A stretch of DNA of 64,000 bases, taken from contig NZ_CP085167.1 of assembly GCF_022788715.1 (NCBI RefSeq), positions 62,001 to 126,000 on the forward strand, read 5' to 3'. The stretch is from Sulfitobacter sp. DSM 110093 (GTDB lineage Bacteria > Pseudomonadota > Alphaproteobacteria > Rhodobacterales > Rhodobacteraceae). A program made the position numbers and the translations under genes. Below the pieces are notes generated by a model. It made no database searches and was not told the DNA's origin. It saw nothing but the letters and a program-made list of their open reading frames with translations. Of this stretch, positions 27,048 to 37,350 are shown one piece after another (the stretch's first letter is position 1; each line of letters begins with the position of its first letter).

Positions 27048-28355
27048 CTAAAGAACGTAGCGGCTAAGATCCGTCGAACGGGTCAATTCGCCCAAGTTCT
27101 TTTCAACAAAATCCGCATCGACGGTGATCTCTTGCCCCGAACGGTCTGGCGCGTCGAACGAGACTTCCTCGAACACCCGTTCCATCACGGTATAGAGCCG
27201 CCGCGCACCGATGTTTTCAACCGACGTGTTCACATCCGCCGCAATTTTGGCCAGCGCTGCGATGCCTTCTTCGGTGAAGGTGACGGTCAGTTGCTCTGTC
27301 TCCATCAGGGCAGTGTATTGGCGGGTCAGGGCGTTGTCGGTTTCGGTCAGGATGCGGACAAAATCCTCTTCGGTCAGCGCCCGCAGTTCCACGCGGATCG
27401 GCAAACGGCCCTGAAGTTCGGGCAGCAGATCCGATGGTTTAGCGATGTGGAACGCACCCGAAGCGATAAAGAGGATATGATCGGTTTTCACCGGGCCATG
27501 TTTGGTCGAAACGACTGTGCCTTCGATCAGCGGCAACAGATCGCGCTGCACACCTTCACGTGAAACATCACCACCACGCGCGTCAGAACGGGCGCAGACC
27601 TTGTCGATTTCGTCAAGGAATACGATACCGTTCTGCTCTACGGCTTCGATGGCGGCGCGGTTCACGGCCTCATCATCCAGCAGTTTGTCGGCCTCTTCGC
27701 CCAACAGCACCTCATAGCTGTCAGCAACGGCGAGGCGCTTTTTAGTGGTACGCCCGCCCATGGCTTTGCCGAACAAATCGCCAAGGTTCATCATCCCTGC
27801 GCCGCCGCCGGGTTGGCCGGGAATGTCCATCATCGGGAACGGGCTGGAGGTGTCGGCGACCTCAAGCTCGATCATCGTGTCGTCCAATTCACCGTTGCGG
27901 AGTTTCTTGCGGAACATCTCACGCGTTCCATCACGGGCGTCAGTCCCGGCGATGGCGTCGATCACGCGCTCTTCGGCGGCTTGCTCTGCCTTGGTCTTCA
28001 CATCCTCGCGCATGAATTCCCGGGTCATGGCGATAGAACTGTCGAGCAGATCGCGGATGATCTGTTCGACGTCCCGGCCGACATAGCCGACTTCGGTAAA
28101 CTTGGTGGCTTCGATCTTAATAAACGGCGCACGGGCCAACTTGGCTAAACGGCGGCTGATCTCGGTCTTACCGACGCCGGTGGGGCCGATCATCAAGATG
28201 TTTTTGGGATACACTTCGTCGCGCAGATCATCCGACAGCTGCTTGCGTCGCCACCGGTTGCGCAGCGCCACGGCGACGGCGCGTTTGGCGTCATTCTGGC
28301 CGATGATATAGCGGTCCAGTTCGGATACGATCTCGCGGGGGGTCAGGTCAGTCAT
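27048..28355 (-). CDS. hslU: HslU, ATPase subunit of the HslVU protease
   Basis: HslU (ClpY) unfolds substrates for the HslV peptidase. The 435-residue protein has the Walker A loop GPTGVGKT at 57-64, Walker B in [11 protein letters not shown], the sensor region (GRLPIRVEL), the I-domain between them, and the C-terminal LSRYVL tail that inserts into HslV. It overlaps hslV by four bases. The [10 protein letters not shown] region is encoded by sequence with a 13-of-16 match to parS. Confidence 0.97.
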   Translation of the reverse strand: MTDLTPREIVSELDRYIIGQNDAKRAVAVALRNRWRRKQLSDDLRDEVYPKNILMIGPTGVGKTEISRRLAKLARAPFIKIEATKFTEVGYVGRDVEQIIRDLLDSSIAMTREFMREDVKTKAEQAAEERVIDAIAGTDARDGTREMFRKKLRNGELDDTMIELEVADTSSPFPMMDIPGQPGGGAGMMNLGDLFGKAMGGRTTKKRLAVADSYEVLLGEEADKLLDDEAVNRAAIEAVEQNGIVFLDEIDKVCARSDARGGDVSREGVQRDLLPLIEGTVVSTKHGPVKTDHILFIASGAFHIAKPSDLLPELQGRLPIRVELRALTEEDFVRILTETDNALTRQYTALMETEQLTVTFTEEGIAALAKIAADVNTSVENIGARRLYTVMERVFEEVSFDAPDRSGQEITVDADFVEKNLGELTRSTDLSRYVL

Positions 28356-28912
28356 GCGGTGATTTTCTCCACGGTGAGTTTGCCGTTGGTGTAGACGCAG
28401 ATGTCGGCGGCGATCGCCATGGCGTCGCGGGCGATGGTTTCGGCATCACGGTCGCTTTCCATCATGCCGCGTGCCGCGGCGAGGGCGTAGTTCCCACCCG
28501 AACCAATCGCGGCGACTTCGTGCTCCGGCTCCAGCACATCGCCCGCGCCGGTGATGACCAGCAGGTCTTTCCCGTCGGTCACGATCAACATCGCTTCCAG
28601 CTTTTGCAGGTACTTATCGGTGCGCCAGTCCTTCGCCAGCTCAACACTCGCACGGGCCAGTTGCCCCGGTGTCGCTTCCAGCTTGGCCTCCAGCCGCTCC
28701 AGCAGTGTAAACGCATCGGCAGTAGAGCCCGCAAACCCCGCCACAACGTCATAGCCGCCGGGGCTAAGTTTGCGCACTTTGCGCGCGGTGCCTTTGATTA
28801 CGGTCTGGCCAAGGCTGACCTGTCCGTCACCGGCAATCACCACTTCGCCGCCTTTTTTGACGCCAATGATCGTGGTCCCGTGCCAACCGGGGAAATCGTC
28901 GTTCTGTGCCAT
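28352..28912 (-). CDS. hslV: HslV, peptidase subunit of the HslVU protease
   Basis: HslV (ClpQ) is the proteasome-like threonine peptidase. With start at ATG 28912 (AGGAGG seven bases upstream) the product is 186 residues, beginning [18 protein letters not shown]. The catalytic Thr is expected at residue 13 after removal of a 12-residue leader, longer than the single Met of the E. coli enzyme but common in alphaproteobacteria. [20 protein letters not shown] and [14 protein letters not shown] are family signatures. A longer frame from 28954 is rejected on the ribosome site. Confidence 0.96.
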   Translation of the reverse strand: MAQNDDFPGWHGTTIIGVKKGGEVVIAGDGQVSLGQTVIKGTARKVRKLSPGGYDVVAGFAGSTADAFTLLERLEAKLEATPGQLARASVELAKDWRTDKYLQKLEAMLIVTDGKDLLVITGAGDVLEPEHEVAAIGSGGNYALAAARGMMESDRDAETIARDAMAIAADICVYTNGKLTVEKITA

Positions 28913-29012
28913 GGGGCCTCCTGTCGCTTGGCGTCTATATGGCCCCCGTGGCAAGGCAGGACAAGGGCAGCGGCGCTTGTGGGCGGACGGGCGGCGGTCT
29001 AGCCTCTGCGCT

Positions 29013-29915
29013 ATGCAGGATCGCGCCCACGTTGATATCTATCTGGAACCCCCACTGCGGGAGAGCGCAGAAGCTGGCGCACATAACTTCATTAGTAAAG
29101 TCGCCCGTGTTCTTGTGAATGCCCAACTTAGGGTCACATACCGCAATATCGACGACCCTTTAGGTGACCCAAATGGCCTATCACTGACCCATATGGCCCC
29201 TGCCCCAACGGCGCACGGCTTGGTGTTTCGCCGCTGCTACCACTACCCGTTCTGGCAGATCGAAGCGCGACCAGAGCGTTGGCTATGGGATGTGGCCCAA
29301 TCCAAGTTTGATCCAGTGAATATCGACCCTGAGGCTGTAAAACGGTTCTATAAATTTTGGCAAAAACGCCTGTTTGGCGAAGCTCCGCAACAAGCTCGCC
29401 GGGATGGGCCGATCTATGTGCCGCTACAGGGCCGCCTGTTACAGCGGCGGCCGTTCCAATCGTGCAGCCCGCTAGCGATGTTAGGGCATACGCTCGCGCA
29501 CTGCCCGGGCGCTGTTGTGGCGGCCTTGCACCCAAAAGAAGCCTATAGTTCAGAGGAGTTGTCGGCGCTTGAAAGCCTTGCAGCGCGGCACCCGCGTCTA
29601 ACCCTGACATCGGGTGATATGGAGCTTCATTTGCAGGGCTGCGATTTTGTCGTGACCCAGAATTCTGCGGCTGCTTTCTCAGGGTATTTCTTTGGAAAAC
29701 CGGCCCTGTTGTTTGGTGAAATCGACTTTCATCATATCGGTGTCAGGGCAGATCTGGCAGATCTCAGCCACAGCTTTGCCGTTGCTCAACAGGCTACGCC
29801 GAATTTCGCGGCTGATCTATGGTGGTTCTGGCAAGAGAACTGCATCAACGCAGGTCGGGCGGAGGCCGAGAAGAAGATTGCCGCAAGGTTTCGTCGCTTT
29901 GGCTGGCCGGTGTAG
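29013..29915 (+). CDS. capsular polysaccharide synthesis-type protein (GT-B-like)
   Basis: A 300-residue protein whose second half looks like the KpsC/KpsS capsule family or CDP-glycerol-transferase-like GT-B fold: [17 protein letters not shown], then [19 protein letters not shown], with the typical phospho-sugar-binding Asn-Ser-Ala-Ala and the Gly-Lys-Pro turn. Such enzymes transfer Kdo or sugar phosphates to lipids or capsule chains. It starts at ATG 29013; the frame is open further upstream but that part overlaps hslV on the opposite strand. No other capsule gene is nearby. It ends at a strong terminator shared with trxA. Confidence 0.6.
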   Translation: MQDRAHVDIYLEPPLRESAEAGAHNFISKVARVLVNAQLRVTYRNIDDPLGDPNGLSLTHMAPAPTAHGLVFRRCYHYPFWQIEARPERWLWDVAQSKFDPVNIDPEAVKRFYKFWQKRLFGEAPQQARRDGPIYVPLQGRLLQRRPFQSCSPLAMLGHTLAHCPGAVVAALHPKEAYSSEELSALESLAARHPRLTLTSGDMELHLQGCDFVVTQNSAAAFSGYFFGKPALLFGEIDFHHIGVRADLADLSHSFAVAQQATPNFAADLWWFWQENCINAGRAEAEKKIAARFRRFGWPV

Positions 29916-29924
29916 CCCCCAATG

Positions 29925-29953
29925 AAAAGGGCGCCCCGAAAGGCGCCCATTTT
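29925..29953. terminator. bidirectional terminator, capsule-type gene and trxA
   Basis: GGGCGCC (29929-29935) and GGCGCCC (29942-29948) form a seven-bp GC stem with a six-base loop, flanked by AAAA on the left and TTTT on the right, so it works as an intrinsic terminator in both directions for the two convergent genes. Confidence 0.85.
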
Positions 29954-29982
29954 CGTAACGATAATTCAGTAAATTACTGAAT

Positions 29983-30303
29983 TTAGATGGATTCTTCGAT
30001 CCAGCTTTGCAGAGCGGCCTTTGGGCGCGCACCAGCAAGGTTCGATACGACCTGACCGTCTTTAAAGATGAACAGCGCCGGAATACCGCGCACGCCAACC
30101 TGAGCGGGCGAGTTGGGGTTTTCGTCGACGTTGACTTTAACGATCTTCACGCGGCCGTCCATTTCAGCCGAAAGCTCTTCCAGCGAAGGGCCAATTTGTT
30201 TGCACGGGCCGCACCATTCGGCCCAGAAATCGACCAGAACCGGAATGTCCGAATTTTTGACTTCGGCGTCGAAAGTGTCGTCGGTGACTGCGACGGTTGC
30301 CAT
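29983..30303 (-). CDS. trxA: thioredoxin
   Basis: A standard 106-residue thioredoxin that donates electrons to disulfides in the cytoplasm. The active site WCGPCK is at residues 30-35 with Cys31 and Cys34, and the cis-Pro loop is in [12 protein letters not shown]. It is the last gene of a long minus-strand run after addA, which is its usual neighbour in Rhodobacterales; 36 bases separate them. Confidence 0.96.
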   Translation of the reverse strand: MATVAVTDDTFDAEVKNSDIPVLVDFWAEWCGPCKQIGPSLEELSAEMDGRVKIVKVNVDENPNSPAQVGVRGIPALFIFKDGQVVSNLAGARPKAALQSWIEESI

Positions 30304-30339
30304 GATGCTCTCCTGACAGGAATGGGTTGAGGCCTGAAC

Positions 30340-33300
30340 CTATGAACGCATGGCAGTGGCGTCAAGATATGGCAGGGCACGCATCGCATTTGTCACGATA
30401 TCGTTGGGTAACATCATCAGGGCGGGTGTTGCTGTCCACAGAATTGCCGTCTCGATCTGTTGGTCGGGGTAGATTTGCCGCAGCATATGGGCATAGGCCC
30501 CCATTTGGCGCAACAACCCGTCCGGGCAGGCATCCGGTGCGCCGGGAACCACTCGGTTGGTCTTGAAATCCACCGCGAGGATGTGATCCTCGGTAATTAC
30601 CAGCCGGTCAATCGTCCCATGCAGACGCTGCGCGCCCAAACTGCCGGTGACGGGCACTTCAGCAAGAGCAGTGTCAGCAAAAAGTGCGAGAAGGGCAGGG
30701 GCGCTTAGAACGGCGTCGGCTTCATCCTGTGCCCTGGCGATCATTTCTGTTGGATGATGTCGTGCCAAGCGGTTTAGGAATATCTCACGCGCATCGGCAT
30801 CCATCAACGGGAGATGTTCAAGCAATTCATGCACCAAAGTGCCGTAGCTCAGCGCGGTATCCATGTCGAACCCCGCTTCCCCCGCCAGCGCCTTTGCCCC
30901 GCCAAGATCGGAGGGCGATAGAGTTTTGGCCTCACCGCTTGGCGCGGGGGCACTACGTGTAAAAATAGGGTCTAGCTGGGGCGTTGTGACGATTTCCTCT
31001 GGTGTATCAACAATGTCGAGCGCATCCCAATTGCCCTGCTGATAGCGTAGCGTGCCATCGTCTCCCGACGGCTCTGCCTTCAGCCGGGTCAAAGCGGCAG
31101 CGGTGATCTGGTACCAAGAGGATTCATCTTTCGATAGCTCCCCCGCAGCCGCCACAATCAGCCATTTTTCAGCCCGCGTCATCGCGACATAGAACAGTCG
31201 AAGCCGTTCTTGAAGCGCAGCCTCTTTCATTTCATCCAGCCGTGTCCGCATCGGTTGCGGTGTATCATCTGCTGCGGCTTTCCATACGGGAGTGCCGCCA
31301 ACGGTAATGATCTCATCCTTGATCGTAACATCGCGCCGCCCGGTGTCGGGCAGGATCACGATGGGCGCTTCCAGCCCCTTGGCGCCATGCACCGTCATCA
31401 CCCGGATCTGGTTCGAGGCGCTGTCGATCTGGCGTTTAATCTCCAAATCATCGGTTTGCATCCATTGCAAGAACCCGGTCAAGCTGGGCACTGCGCCGCG
31501 CTCATAAGAGAGGGCTTGGCTTAGCATTGCGTTGATGCCGTCTTCGGCCTCTGGGCCTAGCCGCGCCAGCAGTTTGCGACGGCCATCATGGCGGGTAAGA
31601 ATGCGTTCAATCAGATCATAGGGGCGGAGGTAATCTACTTGCGCTCGCAGGTCGCGCAGCACGGCGAGCGTAGGGGCATGATCCTCCGTTTGGTTGCGCA
31701 GTGCCTGCCAGAGATGATCCTCTTTACGGTAATGTGCGACGCTGAAAAGGTCTTGCTCTGACCATCCGAAAAGCGGCGATTTTAGCGCGGTGGCGAGTGA
31801 TAGATCATCATCCGGTGTTGCCAAGAACGACAGGATTGCGGCCAGATCACGCACCGCAAGCTCGGCCCCAACCTTAAGCCGATCCGCCCCGGCGATGGGC
31901 AGTTCCGCTGCTTTGCAAGCGCGGATAATTTCGGAGAATAGGGCGGAGCGGCGCTGCACGAGGATCAGAAAATCCCCCGGTTGGATGCGACGCCGCGCCA
32001 ATCCGCCTTTGGCGTCATCGGGCAGGTAATGTTCTTCGGTCGTCAGATCTTTGATGCGCCGCGCGATGCGTTCCGCCAGTTGCACTGTGTGATGCCGCGC
32101 GCTGCGGCGGTCTACGGGGTCGGTCCAATCGCCTTCCTCATCGGGGCCAGCCTTTTCGATAAAGGGCCAAAGGTCGACGCGGCCGGGCAGGCGGTCCTTA
32201 AAGGCCAGATGCCCGTCATTCGTGAAACCGGGCTGAATCTCTGGGTCAAACACCCCATCGACTGCCTGCAAGATCGCCGAAGAAGAGCGGAAGGAATACG
32301 CAAGGCTGCGGCGTTGGAAAAACTGCCCCGCTTCGCCGATCTTCTGCTCAAAGGCCGCGCCTTTACGGTCCAGTTCTTCAGGGTCCGCACCTTGGAACGA
32401 ATAGATCGACTGTTTCTTGTCACCTACGACGAACAGCGTCCGGTCCACCTCATTGCGGGCCCCGGCACCGGAGTAAAACTCATCCGTCAGCCGTTCGATC
32501 ACATCCCACTGGCGCGGAGAGGTATCCTGCGCCTCATCTACCAGGATGTGATCAATGCCGCCATCGATCCGGAAAAGCACCCAAGCAGCCACGGCTTTGT
32601 CAGTCAACAGGGCGCGGGCTTTGAGGATCAGATCATCGAAATCAAGCCAGCCCCGCTTTTGTTTTTCATCCGCATAACGCGCAAGGAAACGGCTCGCAAA
32701 ACGGTGCAGCACATAGGTTTTGCGCGCCGCTTTCAGGGCAAGCCGCGCCTCGCGGGCGTCCTCAACCCGTTGCATCAACTGCTCTAGCTGCGGCATTTGT
32801 TCTGCGATGACCTTTTGCGTCGGTTTTGTTGGAAAACTGCCGATCTTAGCGGTAAAGGGCGCTTTGGCTCCGCTGCCAGTCAGCAGGGTGCTTTCCAGTT
32901 GGGGCAGGGCCGAGAGATCGTAATGTTTGACCTCTTGCAAGGCCGCGCCCGCTTTGCCGTCATTGCCGCCCTTGGCCAACAGATGCGGGATGATTTCTGC
33001 CATCATCGCCGCTTCGCTGCCGAGGAAGACGGAACCGGCGATGCTGTCTTCGGTCAGGTCTTCGGGTTGGTCAAAAAGCGCTAGGATCTCGGCCCATGAC
33101 CGCGCTTCGGCAAAAGCGTCACGCTGGCCGACGATGCTGCGGGTCAGGCTGGCGAAATCCTCGCCAGTGTAGTGCCGCGCGATATCGGCCACCAAATGCG
33201 CGTCTTCGCCTTCGGCCATTTCATCCACGATCTCTGCGCGTAGTAGGTCGGCGGCCCGGTCTTCGATCTCAGTGAACTGTGGGCTGACCTGCGCCTCCAG

Positions 33301-33711
33301 CGGGAAACGCCGCAAGAGGGCCGCGCAGAAGGAGTGGATGGTTTGAATTTTCAGCCCGCCGGGCGTCTCAATCGCGCGGGCGAAAAGGGTGCGGGCATTG
33401 CGCAGCTGATCGGGCGTCAGCTCCCCGTGTACGCCAAGATCGGCCAGCGCACTGCGCAACGCTTCATCCTTCAGCATCGCCCATTCGCCCAAGCGTTTGA
33501 ACAGGCGGTTCTGCATCTCTGATGCGGCGGCTTTGGTATAGGTCAGGCAAAGGATATGCTGCGGTTCCACATCATCCAGCAACAACCGCGCCACGCGGTC
33601 GGTCAGCACGCGGGTCTTGCCAGAGCCTGCATTCGCGGTCAGCCAAGTGGAAGCATCAGGCCGCGCTGCCTCAATCTGGGCCCGGGTTGCATCGTTGAAA
33701 TTACGCATCAT
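30340..33711 (-). CDS. addA: AddA, helicase-nuclease subunit of the AddAB recombination enzyme
   Basis: AddAB resects double-strand breaks for RecA, replacing RecBCD. AddA has the UvrD-type Walker A AGSGKT with Lys32, the Walker B VDEAQDTS, helicase motifs such as FVVGDKKQSIYSFQGADP and MTVHGAKGLEAPIV, and a C-terminal PD-(D/E)XK nuclease ending with ILAVDFKTNR. Start ATG 33711 overlaps the addB stop as ATGA, giving 1123 residues; a frame opening at 33750 lies inside addB and adds nothing family-like. Confidence 0.95.
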   Translation of the reverse strand: MMRNFNDATRAQIEAARPDASTWLTANAGSGKTRVLTDRVARLLLDDVEPQHILCLTYTKAAASEMQNRLFKRLGEWAMLKDEALRSALADLGVHGELTPDQLRNARTLFARAIETPGGLKIQTIHSFCAALLRRFPLEAQVSPQFTEIEDRAADLLRAEIVDEMAEGEDAHLVADIARHYTGEDFASLTRSIVGQRDAFAEARSWAEILALFDQPEDLTEDSIAGSVFLGSEAAMMAEIIPHLLAKGGNDGKAGAALQEVKHYDLSALPQLESTLLTGSGAKAPFTAKIGSFPTKPTQKVIAEQMPQLEQLMQRVEDAREARLALKAARKTYVLHRFASRFLARYADEKQKRGWLDFDDLILKARALLTDKAVAAWVLFRIDGGIDHILVDEAQDTSPRQWDVIERLTDEFYSGAGARNEVDRTLFVVGDKKQSIYSFQGADPEELDRKGAAFEQKIGEAGQFFQRRSLAYSFRSSSAILQAVDGVFDPEIQPGFTNDGHLAFKDRLPGRVDLWPFIEKAGPDEEGDWTDPVDRRSARHHTVQLAERIARRIKDLTTEEHYLPDDAKGGLARRRIQPGDFLILVQRRSALFSEIIRACKAAELPIAGADRLKVGAELAVRDLAAILSFLATPDDDLSLATALKSPLFGWSEQDLFSVAHYRKEDHLWQALRNQTEDHAPTLAVLRDLRAQVDYLRPYDLIERILTRHDGRRKLLARLGPEAEDGINAMLSQALSYERGAVPSLTGFLQWMQTDDLEIKRQIDSASNQIRVMTVHGAKGLEAPIVILPDTGRRDVTIKDEIITVGGTPVWKAAADDTPQPMRTRLDEMKEAALQERLRLFYVAMTRAEKWLIVAAAGELSKDESSWYQITAAALTRLKAEPSGDDGTLRYQQGNWDALDIVDTPEEIVTTPQLDPIFTRSAPAPSGEAKTLSPSDLGGAKALAGEAGFDMDTALSYGTLVHELLEHLPLMDADAREIFLNRLARHHPTEMIARAQDEADAVLSAPALLALFADTALAEVPVTGSLGAQRLHGTIDRLVITEDHILAVDFKTNRVVPGAPDACPDGLLRQMGAYAHMLRQIYPDQQIETAILWTATPALMMLPNDIVTNAMRALPYLDATAMRS

Positions 33712-36665
33712 TCCAGATCCTCTGGCTTGGCCGCTGTGGTGCCATCCCATTCGCCAAAGCGGGCCAATTGGTCATAGTTTCCTGCAAACCCATCGCTTTG
33801 CACCATGCGCCGGGCGGTAAACCCTTGGCCTTCGTCAAGGTAGCGCGACAGTAGCGCATGCAGACCAGCGAGCACCTCTTGGGGGTTTTCCTCATCCAAG
33901 GGGGCGGGCACTTCGACGGGTTTGGAGCCCAAGCCGATGAAGGCCGCATGCGCCACATGGGCCACGCCCACCTCGGGAAACCCTCCACGTTCGACCATCG
34001 CCGCTTCGATCAGCAGTTGTTTGTCGAACAACCGCTGTTCCTTTTTGCCCGGCGGCGTGCCGGTCTTGTAATCATAGATCAGCACATCGCCGTCTTCGGT
34101 CTGGTCGATCCGGTCGGCAAAACCGCTGAGGGTAAAGCCGAGGTCCGCGAAGGTATAACTGCCGCGCGCGCCCTGCTCAAAAGCGACGGGGCTGGAGAAA
34201 TCCGCGCGGGTCCGCTCGCGGGCGATGAACCAATCAGCGATCCGGTCGATCCGCGCCAGCCACATGGCGCGGGCAGCGGGCCAAGGGGCTTCCTCCTCCA
34301 AAACCTGAGAGGCAACTTCGAGAAGGGTTTCACGGGTTAGCCGCGCTGGATCGCGCGCCACCAGCTTTACGAAGTCCTCCATTATGCGGTGCAGAACAAT
34401 ACCGCGCACGGGGGCGTCGGGTGACTGCACCAGCGGGTTTATGGCGCGCAGTTTCAGACTGTGTTTGGCATAGATGGCATAGGGATCGCGGATCAGCGTC
34501 TTGACCTCAGTCACCGACAACTTGCGGGGCCGCGCCGCCCGTGGGGGCCGGGGCGACGGGCGCGGCGCGGCGGCGGTACGCTCCACTGTTTCCAAGGCAC
34601 GCACCTGATCCAGCCAATAGCCGCCGCGTTGCTGCATTGCTTTCCATGCTTCCGGTCCACCGGTTTCGCCCAACCCCCCCAGCAGGTTGCCCAGCCGGTT
34701 CAACCAGCGCGAAGGCACCATTTCGGCTTCATCCGAGCGGATCGCGCGGGTGATCCAAACCTCGGGGCTAGCGATCGCCTGTTGGTAGTCATGCGCCGAA
34801 AGACCGACGCGCCGCTCGGGCAGCAGCAGGCCCGCCTTCTCGCGCATTTGGCGGTTCAGCCACGGATCGGGTGGCGGTGCTTCGGGCCAAGTGCCTTCAT
34901 TAAGGCCGCCAAGGATGACCAGATCAGCGCCCTGAACCCGCGCCTCCATCGTGCCCCAGATCATGATGTCGGGGTGCGGGGTGTCGGCCTCGCGCACCTC
35001 TTCTTGGGACAGCAGCGCGCCCAACAAATCGGCATAATCAGCCGCATTCATCGCGCCGCCGTGCACGGCGTGTTCGGTGAGGTTTGCCATCACAGCTTCC
35101 GCCGCAATGCCAGCGCCATGTTGCCAGAGCAGGTGATCGGGGTCGGCGGGTTGTCCGGCGGCGATCCTTTCGGCCAGCGCCAAATGTGCGGCGACGCAAT
35201 CGGGCAGGGGCCGCTCACCGGGGGCGTCATGGCCGGGGAAAACCTCGCCCAGCCAAGCAACCCAATCGCGGAAACCGCTGGGGTCTTCCATCCGCTTTGC
35301 CGCGCGTTCCGCGATTTCGGTCAACCCTTCGGCGTCGGGATAGGGCAGCCCGTGACGCCGGATCTCGGCCTCCAACCGCTGGGTATAGAGCTGGTGAAAG
35401 TTCCGCCCCGCGCCGCTGTGTGTCAGCGGATGTTTCAATAGGGTCAGCAGCGCTTCGGCATCCAGTTTCCGGACAAACAGCGCCGCCACATGGCGCAGGA
35501 ACCGCCCCGGAGGGGACAGTTGCAGCGGCATCCCGGCACTATCATCGGGAAGGATATTCCACCGATCAAGGGCTGCGGTAACCTGCCGGGTCAGCATCCG
35601 GTCGGGCGTGATCAACGCGGCTTTCACCCCGTCTTCGGCAGCTTGGCGCAGACGCAACGCAATGGCCAGCGCTTCGACCCGCGGCGTGGGCGCTTCGATC
35701 AGGGTGATGTCAGCCGTGGCACCATGTAGGTCTTCCAGCTTTGGCCCCTCATTCAGCCAAGCATGGGTGACCGGCGCAGGCCGGAGCGAAAGCGACAGCA
35801 GCTTGTTACGTGCCGCAGAAACGGCAGGCATGTCGCACCACGGTTCAATCGCCCCCCGCGAAACGCCGAGCATATTCATTAGCTTGCGGAAACGGTATTG
35901 CGGATGATCTTCGGCCAAAAGCGCCTGATCTAATTCGTTCCAAACGGCGGTCGGCATCTCGAAATCGAACCCAGGCAGGATGATCGCGCCTTGGGGCAGG
36001 CGGGCCACGGCCTCCATCAGCAAGGCGGTCGTGCCGCGCGAACCGGTGGAGCCTGCAAGGATCACCGGATGCTGCGGTGGATTGTCCTGCCAACGGGTAA
36101 TGATCCGGGCGACCAGTTGACGCCGCCGCGCCTCGGCGTCGGGGCGGGTGGTGGTCTGGCCAAGATAGTCATGGGCGATGGCAAGAAAACGCTGCGCACG
36201 CTCCCAATGGGCCGAAAGGTGACCCACGTCCAGCCCGGCCACGGTTTCGGGCGAAACGCCTTCGCCCTGCATCTCGTCGATCAACCCGGCAAGGCTGTCA
36301 GACAGTGCATAAAGTGACGCACGCGGCGCGAGATCCGGCGCGGCATCCAGCAGGCGCGAGACCAGTTGAATTAGTTCGAGCCGCCGTTGCAGGGGCGGTG
36401 TCGGCGCTGGCAGGGCAACACCGGGCGCCAATGCGTCAAGGTCGGTAATCAGCCGGATGCGTGGCAGGAAGCCTGCCGGACCCGCATCAAAATCATGGCG
36501 CAATCGGCGTGCCATGCGGTTGGTGTTCACGATGAGTTCGACCCGCGCCATCGCCTCGGGCGGGCCGTTTTCCAGACGTTCGCAGAGCCCGCGCACCAAC
36601 CCGCGCGGGAAGTCGACGCCGGGGGCTAGGCCGAAGATGCGGGGTGTCTCTTGCGGCTCAAACAT
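33708..36665 (-). CDS. addB: AddB, subunit of the AddAB recombination enzyme
   Basis: AddB is the second large subunit of AddAB and carries the second nuclease. With ATG 36665 the product is 985 residues, beginning MFEPQETPRIFGLAPGVDFP. A degenerate helicase portion is followed by ILGGLNEGTWPE and by a C-terminal PD-(D/E)XK nuclease with VLHRIMEDF and VLIYDYKTGTPPGKK, where the Asp-Tyr-Lys is the catalytic motif. It overlaps the murU-like gene by eight bases and addA by four. The pattern matches the alphaproteobacterial double-strand break repair protein AddB family. Confidence 0.94.
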   Translation of the reverse strand: MFEPQETPRIFGLAPGVDFPRGLVRGLCERLENGPPEAMARVELIVNTNRMARRLRHDFDAGPAGFLPRIRLITDLDALAPGVALPAPTPPLQRRLELIQLVSRLLDAAPDLAPRASLYALSDSLAGLIDEMQGEGVSPETVAGLDVGHLSAHWERAQRFLAIAHDYLGQTTTRPDAEARRRQLVARIITRWQDNPPQHPVILAGSTGSRGTTALLMEAVARLPQGAIILPGFDFEMPTAVWNELDQALLAEDHPQYRFRKLMNMLGVSRGAIEPWCDMPAVSAARNKLLSLSLRPAPVTHAWLNEGPKLEDLHGATADITLIEAPTPRVEALAIALRLRQAAEDGVKAALITPDRMLTRQVTAALDRWNILPDDSAGMPLQLSPPGRFLRHVAALFVRKLDAEALLTLLKHPLTHSGAGRNFHQLYTQRLEAEIRRHGLPYPDAEGLTEIAERAAKRMEDPSGFRDWVAWLGEVFPGHDAPGERPLPDCVAAHLALAERIAAGQPADPDHLLWQHGAGIAAEAVMANLTEHAVHGGAMNAADYADLLGALLSQEEVREADTPHPDIMIWGTMEARVQGADLVILGGLNEGTWPEAPPPDPWLNRQMREKAGLLLPERRVGLSAHDYQQAIASPEVWITRAIRSDEAEMVPSRWLNRLGNLLGGLGETGGPEAWKAMQQRGGYWLDQVRALETVERTAAAPRPSPRPPRAARPRKLSVTEVKTLIRDPYAIYAKHSLKLRAINPLVQSPDAPVRGIVLHRIMEDFVKLVARDPARLTRETLLEVASQVLEEEAPWPAARAMWLARIDRIADWFIARERTRADFSSPVAFEQGARGSYTFADLGFTLSGFADRIDQTEDGDVLIYDYKTGTPPGKKEQRLFDKQLLIEAAMVERGGFPEVGVAHVAHAAFIGLGSKPVEVPAPLDEENPQEVLAGLHALLSRYLDEGQGFTARRMVQSDGFAGNYDQLARFGEWDGTTAAKPEDLE

Positions 36666-37350
36666 GGGTACCTGCCAACAGACCTTCGGCGAGGGCAATG
36701 CCGCCGGGGTGACCCACATCGCACCAACGTCCTTCATAGGACAGGCCAAACACCCTCTCGCGGTGCAGCATCATGTCCCATATTAGGTTAAGCGAGAATG
36801 CATCGGCCTCAATCTCAGCCAGAAGATCGGTTCTAATGATCTGTACCCCACCATAGACTTGCCCCGGCCCCCGTTTAAGGCGGCCATCTGTTGCGATGGT
36901 GAAATCGCCCTCGCCACCGTGACCAAGAGTGTTTTCCAGCGGCACCGTCATCAAAAGCGCATCCATTCGTGCCGGATTCCATGCGGCGCGCAGGCTCTCT
37001 AATGGGTTTGGTCCTGCCCAGATTGCGTCACTGTTCATGGTGAAAACCGGATCTGAGCCCAGCAGAGGCAGCGCATTGCGCAGCCCGCCGCCGGTATCGA
37101 GGATGTCAGGCGTCTCAGTGATCGTCTCGACGCCTTGTGCGCGCAGATGTGTGTCTAGCTGATCGGGCAAGTAATGCAGGTTCGCGACGATCCGCGCAGG
37201 CGAAACCGCTTGGGCAAGGTCAAGCGCGTGGTCAATCAGCGGGCGACCGGCGACCGGCACCATCGGCTTGGGCTGGTTTTGGGTAAGATGCTTCATGCGC
37301 GTGCCGAACCCGGCAGCAAACATCATGATGGCGTCGGGGTACTCGCGCAT
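36658..37350 (-). CDS. murU: nucleotidyltransferase, likely MurNAc-1-phosphate uridylyltransferase
   Basis: A 230-residue sugar-1-phosphate nucleotidyltransferase. MMFAAGFGTRMKHLTQNQPK near the start is the nucleotide-binding signature with the catalytic Arg and Lys. MurU makes UDP-MurNAc from MurNAc-1-phosphate in the recycling route that bypasses MurA. The assignment as MurU rests on its position directly after an AmgK-like sugar kinase, the standard pair, since the fold alone cannot separate sugar substrates. Start ATG 37350 overlaps amgK by 28 bases; upstream frame extension is rejected. Confidence 0.78.
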   Translation of the reverse strand: MREYPDAIMMFAAGFGTRMKHLTQNQPKPMVPVAGRPLIDHALDLAQAVSPARIVANLHYLPDQLDTHLRAQGVETITETPDILDTGGGLRNALPLLGSDPVFTMNSDAIWAGPNPLESLRAAWNPARMDALLMTVPLENTLGHGGEGDFTIATDGRLKRGPGQVYGGVQIIRTDLLAEIEADAFSLNLIWDMMLHRERVFGLSYEGRWCDVGHPGGIALAEGLLAGTHV

